Assembly: GCF_020559915.1 (NCBI RefSeq)
Contig: NZ_JAJCLZ010000012.1
Coordinates: forward strand, 32,304-96,303
From: Ruminococcus sp. 210702-SL.1.03
Lineage (GTDB): Bacteria; Bacillota; Clostridia; Oscillospirales; Ruminococcaceae
DNA length: 64,000 nucleotides
Reading direction: 5' to 3'
In this document: piece after piece, positions 18,194 to 26,111 of the stretch
Position numbering within the stretch: position 1 is the stretch's first letter
Layout of the letters: each line of letters begins with the position of its first letter
Program-made: the position numbers and the translations under genes
The notes under the pieces: generated by a model
Databases searched by the model: none
Told to the model about the DNA's origin: nothing
What the model saw: only the letters and a program-made list of their open reading frames with translations

Positions 18194-18643
18194 ATGGCAG
18201 AAAATTGGCAGAAATCAGTTGCCGCGATAGTCGAGCGCGATGGCAAAATTCTCCTCGTCCGCCACACTTACGGCGCGGGCAAGGGTCGGCTTATAATCCC
18301 GGGCGGCTATCTGAAAGATAACGAAACTCCCCAGCAGGCTTGCGTGCGCGAAGTGCTGGAGGAAACAGGCATCACGGCTGAGCCGAAGCGGCTTGTCGGC
18401 GTTCGCTTTAATCTCAAAGATTGGTATGTCGTTTTCGCGGCGGACTATGTTGGCGGCGAAGCACATTCCGACGGCGACGAAAACAGCGAAGCGGTGTGGG
18501 TCGATATTGACGAAGCCCTCGCCCGCGACGATGTTCCCGACCTCACGCGTAAGCTCATCGCCGCGTATAAAAACGGCAGCGCGCTTGAGTACACCGAGTT
18601 CGTCAGCCGCGAAAATCACGGTACATATTCACTTTACTGCTGA
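18194..18643 (+). CDS. NUDIX hydrolase
   Basis: A small pyrophosphohydrolase of the MutT/NUDIX superfamily, 149 residues. The NUDIX box G-x5-E-x7-R-E-x2-E-E-x-G is complete in GYLKDNETPQQACVREVLEE plus TG, where the paired Glu residues bind the metal. Substrate unknown; candidates are nucleoside diphosphate-linked metabolites or oxidised nucleotides. It lies 12 bases after ilvA and 43 before ridA and is likely co-transcribed, which may indicate a metabolite-repair role. Confidence 0.87.
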   Translation: MAENWQKSVAAIVERDGKILLVRHTYGAGKGRLIIPGGYLKDNETPQQACVREVLEETGITAEPKRLVGVRFNLKDWYVVFAADYVGGEAHSDGDENSEAVWVDIDEALARDDVPDLTRKLIAAYKNGSALEYTEFVSRENHGTYSLYC

Positions 18644-18686
18644 TCGGCAGTATGTTCAAATATCAAATATAAAGGAGTAGATCAAC

Positions 18687-19061
18687 ATGGCAGAAACAGT
18701 TTACACCAAGAATGCACCTGACGCGATAGGCCCTTATTCGCAGGCTAAAAAGGTCGGCGGACTAATCTTCACTTCGGGTCAGATAGCTATCGACCCCGCA
18801 GTAGGCGACGTTACAGCTAAGACCATCGAAGAACAGACCGAGCAGGTCTGCAAGAACCTTGCAGCTGTACTCGAAGCGGCAGGAAGCAGCCTCGATAAGG
18901 CTGTAAAGACCGTATGCTTCCTTAAAGAAATGTGCGATTTTGCTGCATTTAACGGCGTTTACGGAAAGTATTTCACTTCCAAGCCCGCACGTTCCTGCGT
19001 TGCTGTAAAGCAGCTTCCTAAGGACGTTCTCGTAGAGGTCGAGGTTATCGCAGAAGCTTGA
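18687..19061 (+). CDS. ridA: RidA-family reactive intermediate/imine deaminase
   Basis: Hydrolyses the reactive enamine/imine products (2-aminoacrylate, 2-aminocrotonate) that PLP enzymes such as IlvA release, preventing damage to other PLP enzymes. The 124-residue protein has the family motifs PDAIGPYSQA at the N-terminus, FTSGQIAIDP, and the Arg that binds the carboxylate in KPARSCVAVKQLP. It normally forms a trimer. Placement in the ilvA transcript fits its chemistry directly. A well-placed AAAGGAG precedes the ATG. A terminator follows. Confidence 0.95.
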   Translation: MAETVYTKNAPDAIGPYSQAKKVGGLIFTSGQIAIDPAVGDVTAKTIEEQTEQVCKNLAAVLEAAGSSLDKAVKTVCFLKEMCDFAAFNGVYGKYFTSKPARSCVAVKQLPKDVLVEVEVIAEA

Positions 19062-19091
19062 TCTTCACAAGATATTGTCAAAAATTTTTAA

Positions 19092-19117
19092 AAGGCGGAT
19101 ATTTCTCCGCCTTTTTT
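19092..19117 (+). terminator. Rho-independent terminator after ridA
   Basis: Stem ggcgga/tccgcc with six-base loop and six T residues. Confidence 0.85.
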
Positions 19118-19140
19118 CATGAACGAAAGGGGCTGCTGAA

Positions 19141-20421
19141 ATGCTTGTCAGAAGGCTGAAACGCAGATTGATAGCAGAGTCGGAGTCGGCGGGACATTAT
19201 ATGTTCATATTTTTTAGATGGACAGTCATCGCGGCGGTCACGGGCGTGGTCGGCGGAGTTGTCGGCGCGCTCTTCCACATGGCGGTGAACGCCGCTACCG
19301 AGTTCCGCGGGGAGCACGGCTGGGTCATCTTCACGCTGCCCGCCGCTGGCGCGCTCATCGCGCTGATCTACCACATTTTCGGCTTCGATAACGACGGCGG
19401 CACGAACCTTATAATCAGCTCGATACGCACGAAAGACCACGTTCCACTGCGAATGGCGCCGCTGATATTTGTCGCTACGGTGATAACTCACCTTGCGGGC
19501 GGTTCGGCGGGACGTGAGGGCGCGGCGCTCCAGCTCGGCGGCAGTATCGGCAACCGCATAGGCGAGCTTTTCGGCGTTAAGGAGCAGGACATCGGGCTGG
19601 CGGTGATGTGCGGCATGAGCGCGCTTTTCTCAGCGCTTTTCGGAACGCCGCTTACCGCCTGCTTTTTCGCGATGGAGGTCATAAGCGTTGGCGTTATCTA
19701 CTACGCGGGGCTCGTTCCGTGCATCGCCTCCTCGCTTACGGCTTACGGGATTTCGCTGCTCATGAAAGCCGAGCCGACTCGCTTAAATATCAGCAAATTC
19801 GTGCCGCACCTCTCGTTCGGCTCAGTCGTGCGGGTCTGCATTCTCGCGGCGGTCTGTGCGGTGATAAGCATATTTTTCTGCGTTGCGATGAAAACGGCGA
19901 ACAAGTGGTTTTCGCAGATTTTTGAGAACAAATACCTGCGTGCGGCGGTCGGCGGAGCGGTGATACTCGCGCTGACTTTGCTCCTGCGGACTACTGATTA
20001 CAACGGTGCGGGAATGAACGTTATCGAAAACGCCGTGTTAGAGGGTAAGTCGCACCCCGCCGCGTTTCTGCTCAAGATCATCTTCACCGCGGTGACTATC
20101 GGCTGCGGATTTAAAGGCGGCGAGATAGTTCCGACAATGTTCATTGGCGCGACCCTCGGCTGCGCATTTTCCCCGCTGATAGGGCTTGACGCACGTTTCG
20201 CGGCGGCGGTCGGCATTGTCGCACTCTTCTGTTCGGTGGTGAATTGCCCTACGGCTTCGCTTTTCCTGAGCTTAGAACTTTTTGGCAGCGAGGGCATAGT
20301 TCTCTTCGCGGCGGCGTGCGGCGTGAGCTATATGCTTTCGGGCTATTACGGACTCTACTCCAGCCAAAAAATAGTATATTCCAAGCTGCACACCAGATAC
20401 ATAAATAAACGTACAAAGTAG
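19141..20421 (+). CDS. CLC-family anion transporter, possibly a fluoride/proton antiporter (CLC-F)
   Basis: A polytopic CLC antiporter of 426 residues with about ten hydrophobic helices. The gating glutamate lies in GREGAALQLGG and a second Glu in GFKGGEIVPTMFIGATLG, a segment characteristic of the CLC-F branch. In place of the GSGIP selectivity motif of chloride CLCs there is GGTNLIISS, like the GxNLI pattern of fluoride exporters. I therefore favour F-/H+ exchange. No fluoride riboswitch is visible upstream; the short gap holds only the ridA terminator. The chloride-type alternative remains possible. Confidence 0.72.
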   Translation: MLVRRLKRRLIAESESAGHYMFIFFRWTVIAAVTGVVGGVVGALFHMAVNAATEFRGEHGWVIFTLPAAGALIALIYHIFGFDNDGGTNLIISSIRTKDHVPLRMAPLIFVATVITHLAGGSAGREGAALQLGGSIGNRIGELFGVKEQDIGLAVMCGMSALFSALFGTPLTACFFAMEVISVGVIYYAGLVPCIASSLTAYGISLLMKAEPTRLNISKFVPHLSFGSVVRVCILAAVCAVISIFFCVAMKTANKWFSQIFENKYLRAAVGGAVILALTLLLRTTDYNGAGMNVIENAVLEGKSHPAAFLLKIIFTAVTIGCGFKGGEIVPTMFIGATLGCAFSPLIGLDARFAAAVGIVALFCSVVNCPTASLFLSLELFGSEGIVLFAAACGVSYMLSGYYGLYSSQKIVYSKLHTRYINKRTK

Positions 20422-20516
20422 CCATCTAAATCGTTTTCGGTCAGTTTTGACAAATAAAAAATTAAAAATTGTACAAAAAACTATTGCTATTTAGAAATAA
20501 ATATGCTATAATTACA

Positions 20517-20563
20517 AATGAGAAGTTGCTCTGAATAAAAAACGAAAACGTTTAAGCAACTTC
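20517..20563 (+). promoter_or_regulatory. Leader of aldose epimerase gene: -10 box and nested inverted repeats
   Basis: A TATAAT at 20517-20522 is followed by an inverted repeat gaagttgct (20522-20530) and agcaacttc (20555-20563). Inside the loop lies CGAAAACGTTTAAG (20543-20556), which resembles a LacI-family/CcpA operator centred on ACGT. This suggests sugar-responsive control of the epimerase gene. Confidence 0.5.
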
Positions 20564-20596
20564 GCGGAAACTATAAAAATAAGGGTGAGAATTCAT

Positions 20597-21610
20597 ATGA
20601 ATAAAAAGATAACTGCCAAAGAGGGCTTTGTGATGAAGGGCGTTTTATGCGTTTTGCTTGAATATGGAAAATATTCTGCGGTGATCTCGCCCGAGTACGG
20701 CTCTTCCGTTTGGCGTATGCGCGATGAAGAGGCGGGTATCGAGGTTTTTAGATATTCCGATAAATGTTCCGCGGCGCAGATAGATAAGGCCCGCGAAATA
20801 TGGGGTCTGCCTACGCTTTATCTGCCGAACCGCTTCGACGGCGGCCTGCTGAAGACTTCCGATGGCGCTTATCATCTGCCTGTAAACGAGGTAAAGCTGG
20901 GCAACCATCTTCACGGTTGGGTGCATAAGCGTGCGCATAAAATAGAAAAGGTCGCTGCTGAGGAGGACAAAGCCGTTCTCGTGACATCGTTTACACACGG
21001 CGCAGAAGACCCAATGTATCAGTATTTCCCTATAGATTTTAAGATAACTTACACGTTCGAGCTTTCGGACAACGGGCTTACCCATAAGGTAAAGCTGGAG
21101 GATCTCTCTGATAAAAAGCTGCCCGTTTCTATCTGCACACACACCTGCATAAATGCGCCCATTACCGACGGCGGCAGACAGAAGTCGCTGCGCCTGAGCG
21201 TGCCGATAGTTGAGCGCTGCGAGTTGGACAAGCGCTGCCTGCCTACCGAAAAGCTTCTGCCGCTCGGCACCAAGGATATGCGCTACAAAAACGGCATTAT
21301 GCGCCCCGTCCTCCACCAGATCTCGAACGATATGTACACCGCCTGCGATAACGAGCTTGACGGCAAGCCTTTCTACGGCGTAGTCATCACCGATAAGGAT
21401 ACTGGCAAGCGTCTTTGCAACGAGGTGTCTAAAGAATACAAATTCTGGAATATGTGGAACGACCGCGGCGGCAACGGATATTTCTGTCCCGAGCCTATGA
21501 CGGCAATGATAAACTGCGCGAACTTAAAGCTCAGCGACGATGTTACAGGCTATAAAGAGCTTGCAAAGGGCGAAAGCTTTGAATGTTGGCAGCGCTTCTT
21601 TACAATATGA
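20597..21610 (+). CDS. Aldose 1-epimerase family protein
   Basis: Interconverts alpha and beta anomers of sugars; fold family of galactose mutarotase. The 337-residue protein shows the beta-supersandwich pattern with LGNHLHGWVHKR near residue 105, where the catalytic His residue is expected, and CTHTCINAPI followed by a C-terminal EPMTAMINCANL with the conserved EP that precedes the general base. ATG at 20597 is preferred, spaced from AAGGGTG. The upstream AUG-less extension is rejected. Because cellobiose phosphorylase lies downstream, sugar anomers released from cellobiose are plausible substrates. Confidence 0.85.
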   Translation: MNKKITAKEGFVMKGVLCVLLEYGKYSAVISPEYGSSVWRMRDEEAGIEVFRYSDKCSAAQIDKAREIWGLPTLYLPNRFDGGLLKTSDGAYHLPVNEVKLGNHLHGWVHKRAHKIEKVAAEEDKAVLVTSFTHGAEDPMYQYFPIDFKITYTFELSDNGLTHKVKLEDLSDKKLPVSICTHTCINAPITDGGRQKSLRLSVPIVERCELDKRCLPTEKLLPLGTKDMRYKNGIMRPVLHQISNDMYTACDNELDGKPFYGVVITDKDTGKRLCNEVSKEYKFWNMWNDRGGNGYFCPEPMTAMINCANLKLSDDVTGYKELAKGESFECWQRFFTI

Positions 21611-22296
21611 ATAGAGAAGATATAAACGAAGCTCCGATCATCGACGACGATCAGCCGTTCACGCCAGAGGAAGAGAAATTTCTCGACCAAAAGATGAAGT
21701 GGCGGGCGCTATTCCTGCTCAGCGCGCTGATCAGTATGCTTGTGTTCGAGTTTCGCGATAAAGCGGGCAAGAAAGTAGACGTGCTCAGCGGCAAGGAAGC
21801 GATACGCATTTTCCTGCGCAATAACCGCATAGGGCTTGTGTTGGCGCTGATAATGCTCGCGGTGCTGATAGTGGCGCTGATTTGCGAGCGCGGCTTTCAC
21901 CGCAGCGATTCTTCGGCGAAAGTATACGGCTTTTTAGGCAGCGCGGGTCTGATGATCTACACCGTTGTGGCGTTTATTTTAAGCGGCAACCATATCTACG
22001 CCGATTACCAAGGCGTTACGGTCGCTGAGCCGTATGAATATGTGCTGAGTACTCAGTCGGGCAAATATTTCGTCGGCTTTGAGGATAAAGATGAATTCGT
22101 TCAGCTGCAGATCCCCAAGAAAACCTACTCACAAATGCAGCAGGGCGAAATAGTTTCTGACGATACCGGCGAGATCTATTCTATGGTAAAAGATAATGGA
22201 TATAAAGACGCCGTGCTTTACAGCGGCGGATTTGAGATAAGCTACTATTTTTATTCGGCAATATTCAGCAGCGCGAAGCCTGTTTCACAGCGCTGA
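21607..22296 (+). CDS. Membrane protein of unknown function
   Basis: The ATG at 21607 overlaps the epimerase stop (ATGA), so it is coupled to it. The 229-residue protein has an N-terminal acidic cytoplasmic part, then three hydrophobic segments (about 37-52, 76-96 and 110-130), then an outside or cytoplasmic beta-rich domain of about 95 residues. No catalytic motif is recognised. The C-terminal domain contains charged Lys/Glu turns and ends before a lipoprotein gene. Function unknown. Confidence 0.7.
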   Translation: MNREDINEAPIIDDDQPFTPEEEKFLDQKMKWRALFLLSALISMLVFEFRDKAGKKVDVLSGKEAIRIFLRNNRIGLVLALIMLAVLIVALICERGFHRSDSSAKVYGFLGSAGLMIYTVVAFILSGNHIYADYQGVTVAEPYEYVLSTQSGKYFVGFEDKDEFVQLQIPKKTYSQMQQGEIVSDDTGEIYSMVKDNGYKDAVLYSGGFEISYYFYSAIFSSAKPVSQR

Positions 22297-22334
22297 GTTT
22301 ATAAAAGCAGCTTATTACGGGGAGATCTTATGAT

Positions 22335-22928
22335 ATGACAAGAAGGAAAATATCGGCAATGATGGCTGCTTCGGCTGCGGTGCTCTGCTTTTGCGCCTGC
22401 GGAAATTCTGCTGAAAGCGGTGCTTCTTCCGCCGAAAGCTCTTCTGCCGCGGCGGTCACCACGACGGCTACGGCGGAGCAGCCCGCGGCTACCATAACGG
22501 CTGTTATGACAGAAGCGGCGGACGAGTCCTCCGAAACGGAAACTCAGCCTGCCGAGCCGAATGAGATCGACTTGCAGGGCAGGGCGATAGAGTATTGCGA
22601 CGGCGCGCGCGACGTTATAACCCGCTGGTACAGCTATATGGACAGCGGCGATTATGAGCAGGCGACGGCGCTTATGACAAAGACCGCCGCGAAAGCATTG
22701 GATATAGATTCATATTCCAAGACCGAAACGGGCGGGGTGACAACTGTTGAATTCGGCAAATGCACCCTCAGCAAAAGCGGCGACGGCGCGAATATCAGCG
22801 TGGAGACCAACGTTTCTTACGACTCGCAGGCGGATACCGTGATGCAGCGCAGGATACTTGTGCATTTCGACGGGCTGGATTATATCATTTCCGAAATTAC
22901 CGATGAGGGTATCAGTCTTTACGGCTGA
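22335..22928 (+). CDS. Predicted lipoprotein, unknown function
   Basis: A signal peptide with Arg/Lys start (MTRRK) and a lipobox-like VLCFCAC with a Cys at about residue 22 marks an LspA substrate. A Ser/Ala/Glu/Thr-rich low-complexity linker follows (about 23-75). The C-terminal 115 residues resemble the NTF2-like cone fold: a helical start with YSYMDSGDYEQA, then alternating beta strands. Such lipoproteins are common in Ruminococcus-like genomes. It follows the membrane protein by 39 bases. Function unknown. Confidence 0.75.
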   Translation: MTRRKISAMMAASAAVLCFCACGNSAESGASSAESSSAAAVTTTATAEQPAATITAVMTEAADESSETETQPAEPNEIDLQGRAIEYCDGARDVITRWYSYMDSGDYEQATALMTKTAAKALDIDSYSKTETGGVTTVEFGKCTLSKSGDGANISVETNVSYDSQADTVMQRRILVHFDGLDYIISEITDEGISLYG

Positions 22929-22940
22929 AAATTTTTACAA

Positions 22941-22976
22941 GCAAGGCTCGCATATTTGATGTGCGGTGTTGCCTTA
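22941..22976. repeat. Interspersed hairpin repeat, copy 1
   Basis: A hairpin gcaaggctcgca...tgcggtgttgc between the lipoprotein and cellobiose phosphorylase genes. Its right part, GTGCGGTGTTGCCTTA, recurs exactly at 43212-43227 (copy 2). Confidence 0.6.
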
Positions 22977-23015
22977 AAATAAAATCATAATATATCGAAA
23001 GGTGGATATTTAAAC

Positions 23016-25475
23016 ATGAAGTTTGGCTACTTTGACGACGCGAACAAAGAGTACGTCATCACAAACCCCAGAACTCCATATCCGTGGATAAACTACCTCG
23101 GAACACAGGAGTTCTTCTCGCTCATCTCCAACACAGCGGGCGGATATTCTTTCTATAAGGACGCAAGACTGCGCCGTATAACAAGATACCGCTACAATAA
23201 TGTGCCGATAGATATGGGCGGAAGATATTTCTACATAAAAGACGGCGAAACTATCTGGAACCCCGGCTGGTCACCTGTAAAGACAGAGCTTGACTTCTAT
23301 GAGTGCCGCCACGGTATGGGCTATACCATCATCACAGGTAAGAAAAACGGTCTGAAAGCCGAAGCTACTTTCTTCGTACCGCAGAATTACGCGGGCGAAG
23401 TACAGCAGGTAGTTCTTACTAACGAGAGCGACGCAGAAAAGACCTTCTCCTTCTTCTCTTTTGCAGAATGGTGCCTTTGGGACGCGCAGGACGACTGCAC
23501 CAATTTCCAGAGAAACTTCAGCACAGGCCGCGTAGAAGTAGTAGGTTCTACCATATACCACAAGACTGAGTATAGAGACAGAAGAGATCATTTTGCATTC
23601 TATACAGTAAACGACGAGATTGACGGCTACGATACCGACAGAGATTCTTTCATCGGTCTTTACAATGGTTTCCATAACCCGCAGGCTGTACTTTCCGGCA
23701 AGGCTAACGACTCTTTCGCTGACGGCTGGTCGCCAATCGCTTCTCACTACAAGAAGATAACCCTCGCTCCCGGCGAGTCTAAGACCCTCGTATTCATTCT
23801 CGGCTATGTTGAAATGCCCGTTGATAAGAAGTTTGAGGCTGACGGCGTAACTATCAATAAGGAAAAAGCTCTCGCAATGATCGAGCAGTACAATACTCCC
23901 GAAAAGGTAGCCGCTGGCATGGCAGAGCTGAAAGCAACTTGGGACAGACTGCTCAGCGTTATCAACGTTGACACTCCCGATGATAAGGTAAACCGCATGG
24001 TCAACATCTGGAACCAGTACCAGTGCATGGTCACCTTCAACCTTTCGCGCTCCGCTTCTTACTTCGAGAGCGGTATCGGCAGAGGTATGGGCTTCCGCGA
24101 TTCCAACCAGGATATTCTCGGCTTCGTTCACCAGATCCCCGACCGCGCAAGAGAGCGTATAATCGACATCGCTTCCACCCAGCTTCCTGACGGCGGCTGC
24201 TACCACCAGTATCAGCCCCTTACCAAGAAGGGCAACCTCGACATCGGCGGCGATTTCTCCGACGACCCGCTGTGGATGATCCTTTCCGTTTCCGCATACA
24301 TCAAGGAAACAGGCGACTGGTCTATCCTCGACGTAATGGTACCTTACGATAACGATGAGTCGAAGGCTAAGCCGATGCTCGACCACCTCAAGGTATCTTT
24401 CTACCGCGTAGTTAATAACGTAGGCCCTCACGGTCTGCCGCTCGCTATGAGAGCTGACTGGAACGACTGCATCAACCTTTCCTGCTACTCTGACACTCCC
24501 GGCGAAAGCTTCCAGACTTACACCAACCCGAAGTTTGCTGCTGAGGGCGGCTACTCTAAGGTAGCTGAGTCTGTAATGGTAGCTACGCTCTTCACCTACA
24601 CCGGCCCGAACTACGTTGCTATACTCAAGCACCTCGGCAAGGACGATGAAGCTGCTGCTGCTCAGGCTGAGATCGACAAGATGAAGAAGAACGTTATGGA
24701 TTCCGCATTCGACGGCGATTGGTTCCTCAGAGCTTACGACTCCACAGGCGCTAAGATGGGCTCTAAGGAGTGCGAAGAGGGCAAGATCTTCATCGAGCCG
24801 CAGGGCTTTGCCGTAATGTCTGAGATAGGCAAGGACGAGGGCGCTGACATCAAGACCCTTGAGTCTATCGACAAGTACCTCAATACCAAGTACGGCCTTG
24901 TTCTGAACAACCCCGCATTCTCCAAGTACTATATCCAGTACGGCGAGATCTCGACTTATCCCGGCGGATACAAGGAAAACGCCGGTATCTTCACCCACAA
25001 CAACGCATGGATAATCTGCGCTGAGGCTTACGCCGGCAGAGGTGATAAGGCTTTCGAGTATTACAGCAAGATCGCTCCCGCGTTCAACGAAGAGATCTCC
25101 GACCTGCACAAGACCGAGCCTTACGTTTACGGTCAGATGATCGCAGGTAAGGACGCAAGCAGATTCGGCGAGGGCAAGAATAGCTGGCTGACAGGTACTG
25201 CCGCATGGAACATGGTAGCTATCTCCCAGTACATCCTCGGCGTACAGGCTGATTTCGACGGTCTGAAGATCGATCCTTCCATTCCTCACGAGTGGAACGG
25301 CCTTACCGCTACACGTCAGTACAGAGGCGCTACCTACAACATCACCGTTAAGAACCCCGAGCACGTTTGCAAGGGCGTTAAGAGCGTTACCGTTGACGGC
25401 AAGGCGGTAGAGGGCAATGTTCTCCCTGTAGCCGCAGCAGGCTCGACTGTAAATGTTGAAGTTGTAATGGGCTGA
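23016..25475 (+). CDS. cbpA: Cellobiose phosphorylase (GH94)
   Basis: Cytoplasmic GH94 enzyme that splits cellobiose with phosphate into glucose 1-phosphate and glucose, saving ATP compared with hydrolysis. The 819-residue protein begins MKFGYFDD with the glycosyltransferase-36 N-terminal beta-sandwich ([14 protein letters not shown]) and has an (alpha/alpha)6 barrel with FRDSNQD and the catalytic-Asp region [12 protein letters not shown] near residue 485. It also has [16 protein letters not shown], as in cellobiose phosphorylases rather than cellodextrin or chitobiose enzymes. Codon use is strongly biased, suggesting high expression. Expected to feed glycolysis together with the epimerase upstream. 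Confidence 0.93.
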   Translation: MKFGYFDDANKEYVITNPRTPYPWINYLGTQEFFSLISNTAGGYSFYKDARLRRITRYRYNNVPIDMGGRYFYIKDGETIWNPGWSPVKTELDFYECRHGMGYTIITGKKNGLKAEATFFVPQNYAGEVQQVVLTNESDAEKTFSFFSFAEWCLWDAQDDCTNFQRNFSTGRVEVVGSTIYHKTEYRDRRDHFAFYTVNDEIDGYDTDRDSFIGLYNGFHNPQAVLSGKANDSFADGWSPIASHYKKITLAPGESKTLVFILGYVEMPVDKKFEADGVTINKEKALAMIEQYNTPEKVAAGMAELKATWDRLLSVINVDTPDDKVNRMVNIWNQYQCMVTFNLSRSASYFESGIGRGMGFRDSNQDILGFVHQIPDRARERIIDIASTQLPDGGCYHQYQPLTKKGNLDIGGDFSDDPLWMILSVSAYIKETGDWSILDVMVPYDNDESKAKPMLDHLKVSFYRVVNNVGPHGLPLAMRADWNDCINLSCYSDTPGESFQTYTNPKFAAEGGYSKVAESVMVATLFTYTGPNYVAILKHLGKDDEAAAAQAEIDKMKKNVMDSAFDGDWFLRAYDSTGAKMGSKECEEGKIFIEPQGFAVMSEIGKDEGADIKTLESIDKYLNTKYGLVLNNPAFSKYYIQYGEISTYPGGYKENAGIFTHNNAWIICAEAYAGRGDKAFEYYSKIAPAFNEEISDLHKTEPYVYGQMIAGKDASRFGEGKNSWLTGTAAWNMVAISQYILGVQADFDGLKIDPSIPHEWNGLTATRQYRGATYNITVKNPEHVCKGVKSVTVDGKAVEGNVLPVAAAGSTVNVEVVMG

Positions 25476-25496
25476 TACGAATAAAATTTGCTTACA

Positions 25497-25530
25497 AAAA
25501 CTGCATGGCTTTCGGGCTGTGCAGTTTTTT
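25497..25530 (+). terminator. Terminator after cellobiose phosphorylase
   Basis: Stem aaaactgca/tgcagtttt with a short GC-rich inner stem and a long T-run. Confidence 0.85.
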
Positions 25531-25560
25531 TGCGTTCATAAAATATTAACCGCCATGTGC

Positions 25561-25589
25561 TTGACATTTAATATAAATATGCGTATAAT
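25561..25589 (+). promoter_or_regulatory. Promoter of the marR-ABC operon
   Basis: TTGACA at 25561-25566 and TATAAT at 25584-25589, 17-base spacer, about 50 bases before the MarR-family gene. Confidence 0.85.
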
Positions 25590-25598
25590 AATAGATAT

Positions 25599-25610
25599 TC
25601 TAATTTTAGA
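25599..25610. promoter_or_regulatory. Candidate MarR autoregulatory operator
   Basis: A perfect inverted repeat TCTAA-TT-TTAGA sits about 10 bases after the -10 box, overlapping the likely start of transcription. This is where an autorepressing MarR protein would bind. Confidence 0.45.
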
Positions 25611-25640
25611 CTTTCTTATATTAGGAGGATTTTTGACGAA

Positions 25641-26111
25641 ATGAACGGAATGACTGCTTCAAAAATGTTTTACAGCGCAAACAGGGTTATGGAGGCGTAC
25701 CATAACATGCTGCGCCCGCTCTGCAAAAAAACAGGTCTGCCGCCTATGGCTGTCGATATACTCATGTTCATATCGAATAATCCGGATAACAACACCGCGC
25801 GCGATATTTGCCTTATGCGCGGTCTGAAATCGGGCATAGTTTCCGTGCACGTTGAAAGGCTGGTGAACGAGGGTCTGCTTACGCGCGAAACTGTGCCGAA
25901 CGACCGCCGCAAAACTCGTCTGGTGCTCACTCCCGCCGCCGCGGACATCGTAAAAGAGGGTAGGGAACTGCAAATACGCTTCGGACACCGCCTGCTCGAG
26001 GGCATCAGCCATGCCGATATTGAAGTTTTCCGCAAATGCCTTTCCGCGATCGGCGAAAACATAGAGGATATGAGAAAGAACGGGTTTGAAAAGGAGAGTG
26101 AAGATATATGA
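25641..26111 (+). CDS. MarR-family transcriptional regulator
   Basis: A dimeric winged-helix repressor of 156 residues. The DNA-binding region shows a MarR pattern: SGIVSVHVERLVNEGLLTRETVPNDRRKTRLVLTPA, that is recognition helix followed by the wing with the conserved D-R-R. Such proteins usually respond to a small ligand. Its stop overlaps the start of the first ABC half-transporter (ATGA), so regulator and transporter are one operon. This suggests autoregulated drug or metabolite export. Confidence 0.88.
   Translation: MNGMTASKMFYSANRVMEAYHNMLRPLCKKTGLPPMAVDILMFISNNPDNNTARDICLMRGLKSGIVSVHVERLVNEGLLTRETVPNDRRKTRLVLTPAAADIVKEGRELQIRFGHRLLEGISHADIEVFRKCLSAIGENIEDMRKNGFEKESEDI

Noticed and set aside
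19062..19140. Fluoride riboswitch before the CLC gene
   Set aside because: The gap holds only a terminator and ribosome binding site; too short and lacking the conserved riboswitch sequence.
23271..25364. Long ORF of 697 residues antisense to cellobiose phosphorylase
   Set aside because: Shadow of a highly biased coding frame; no ribosome binding site and no family motifs.
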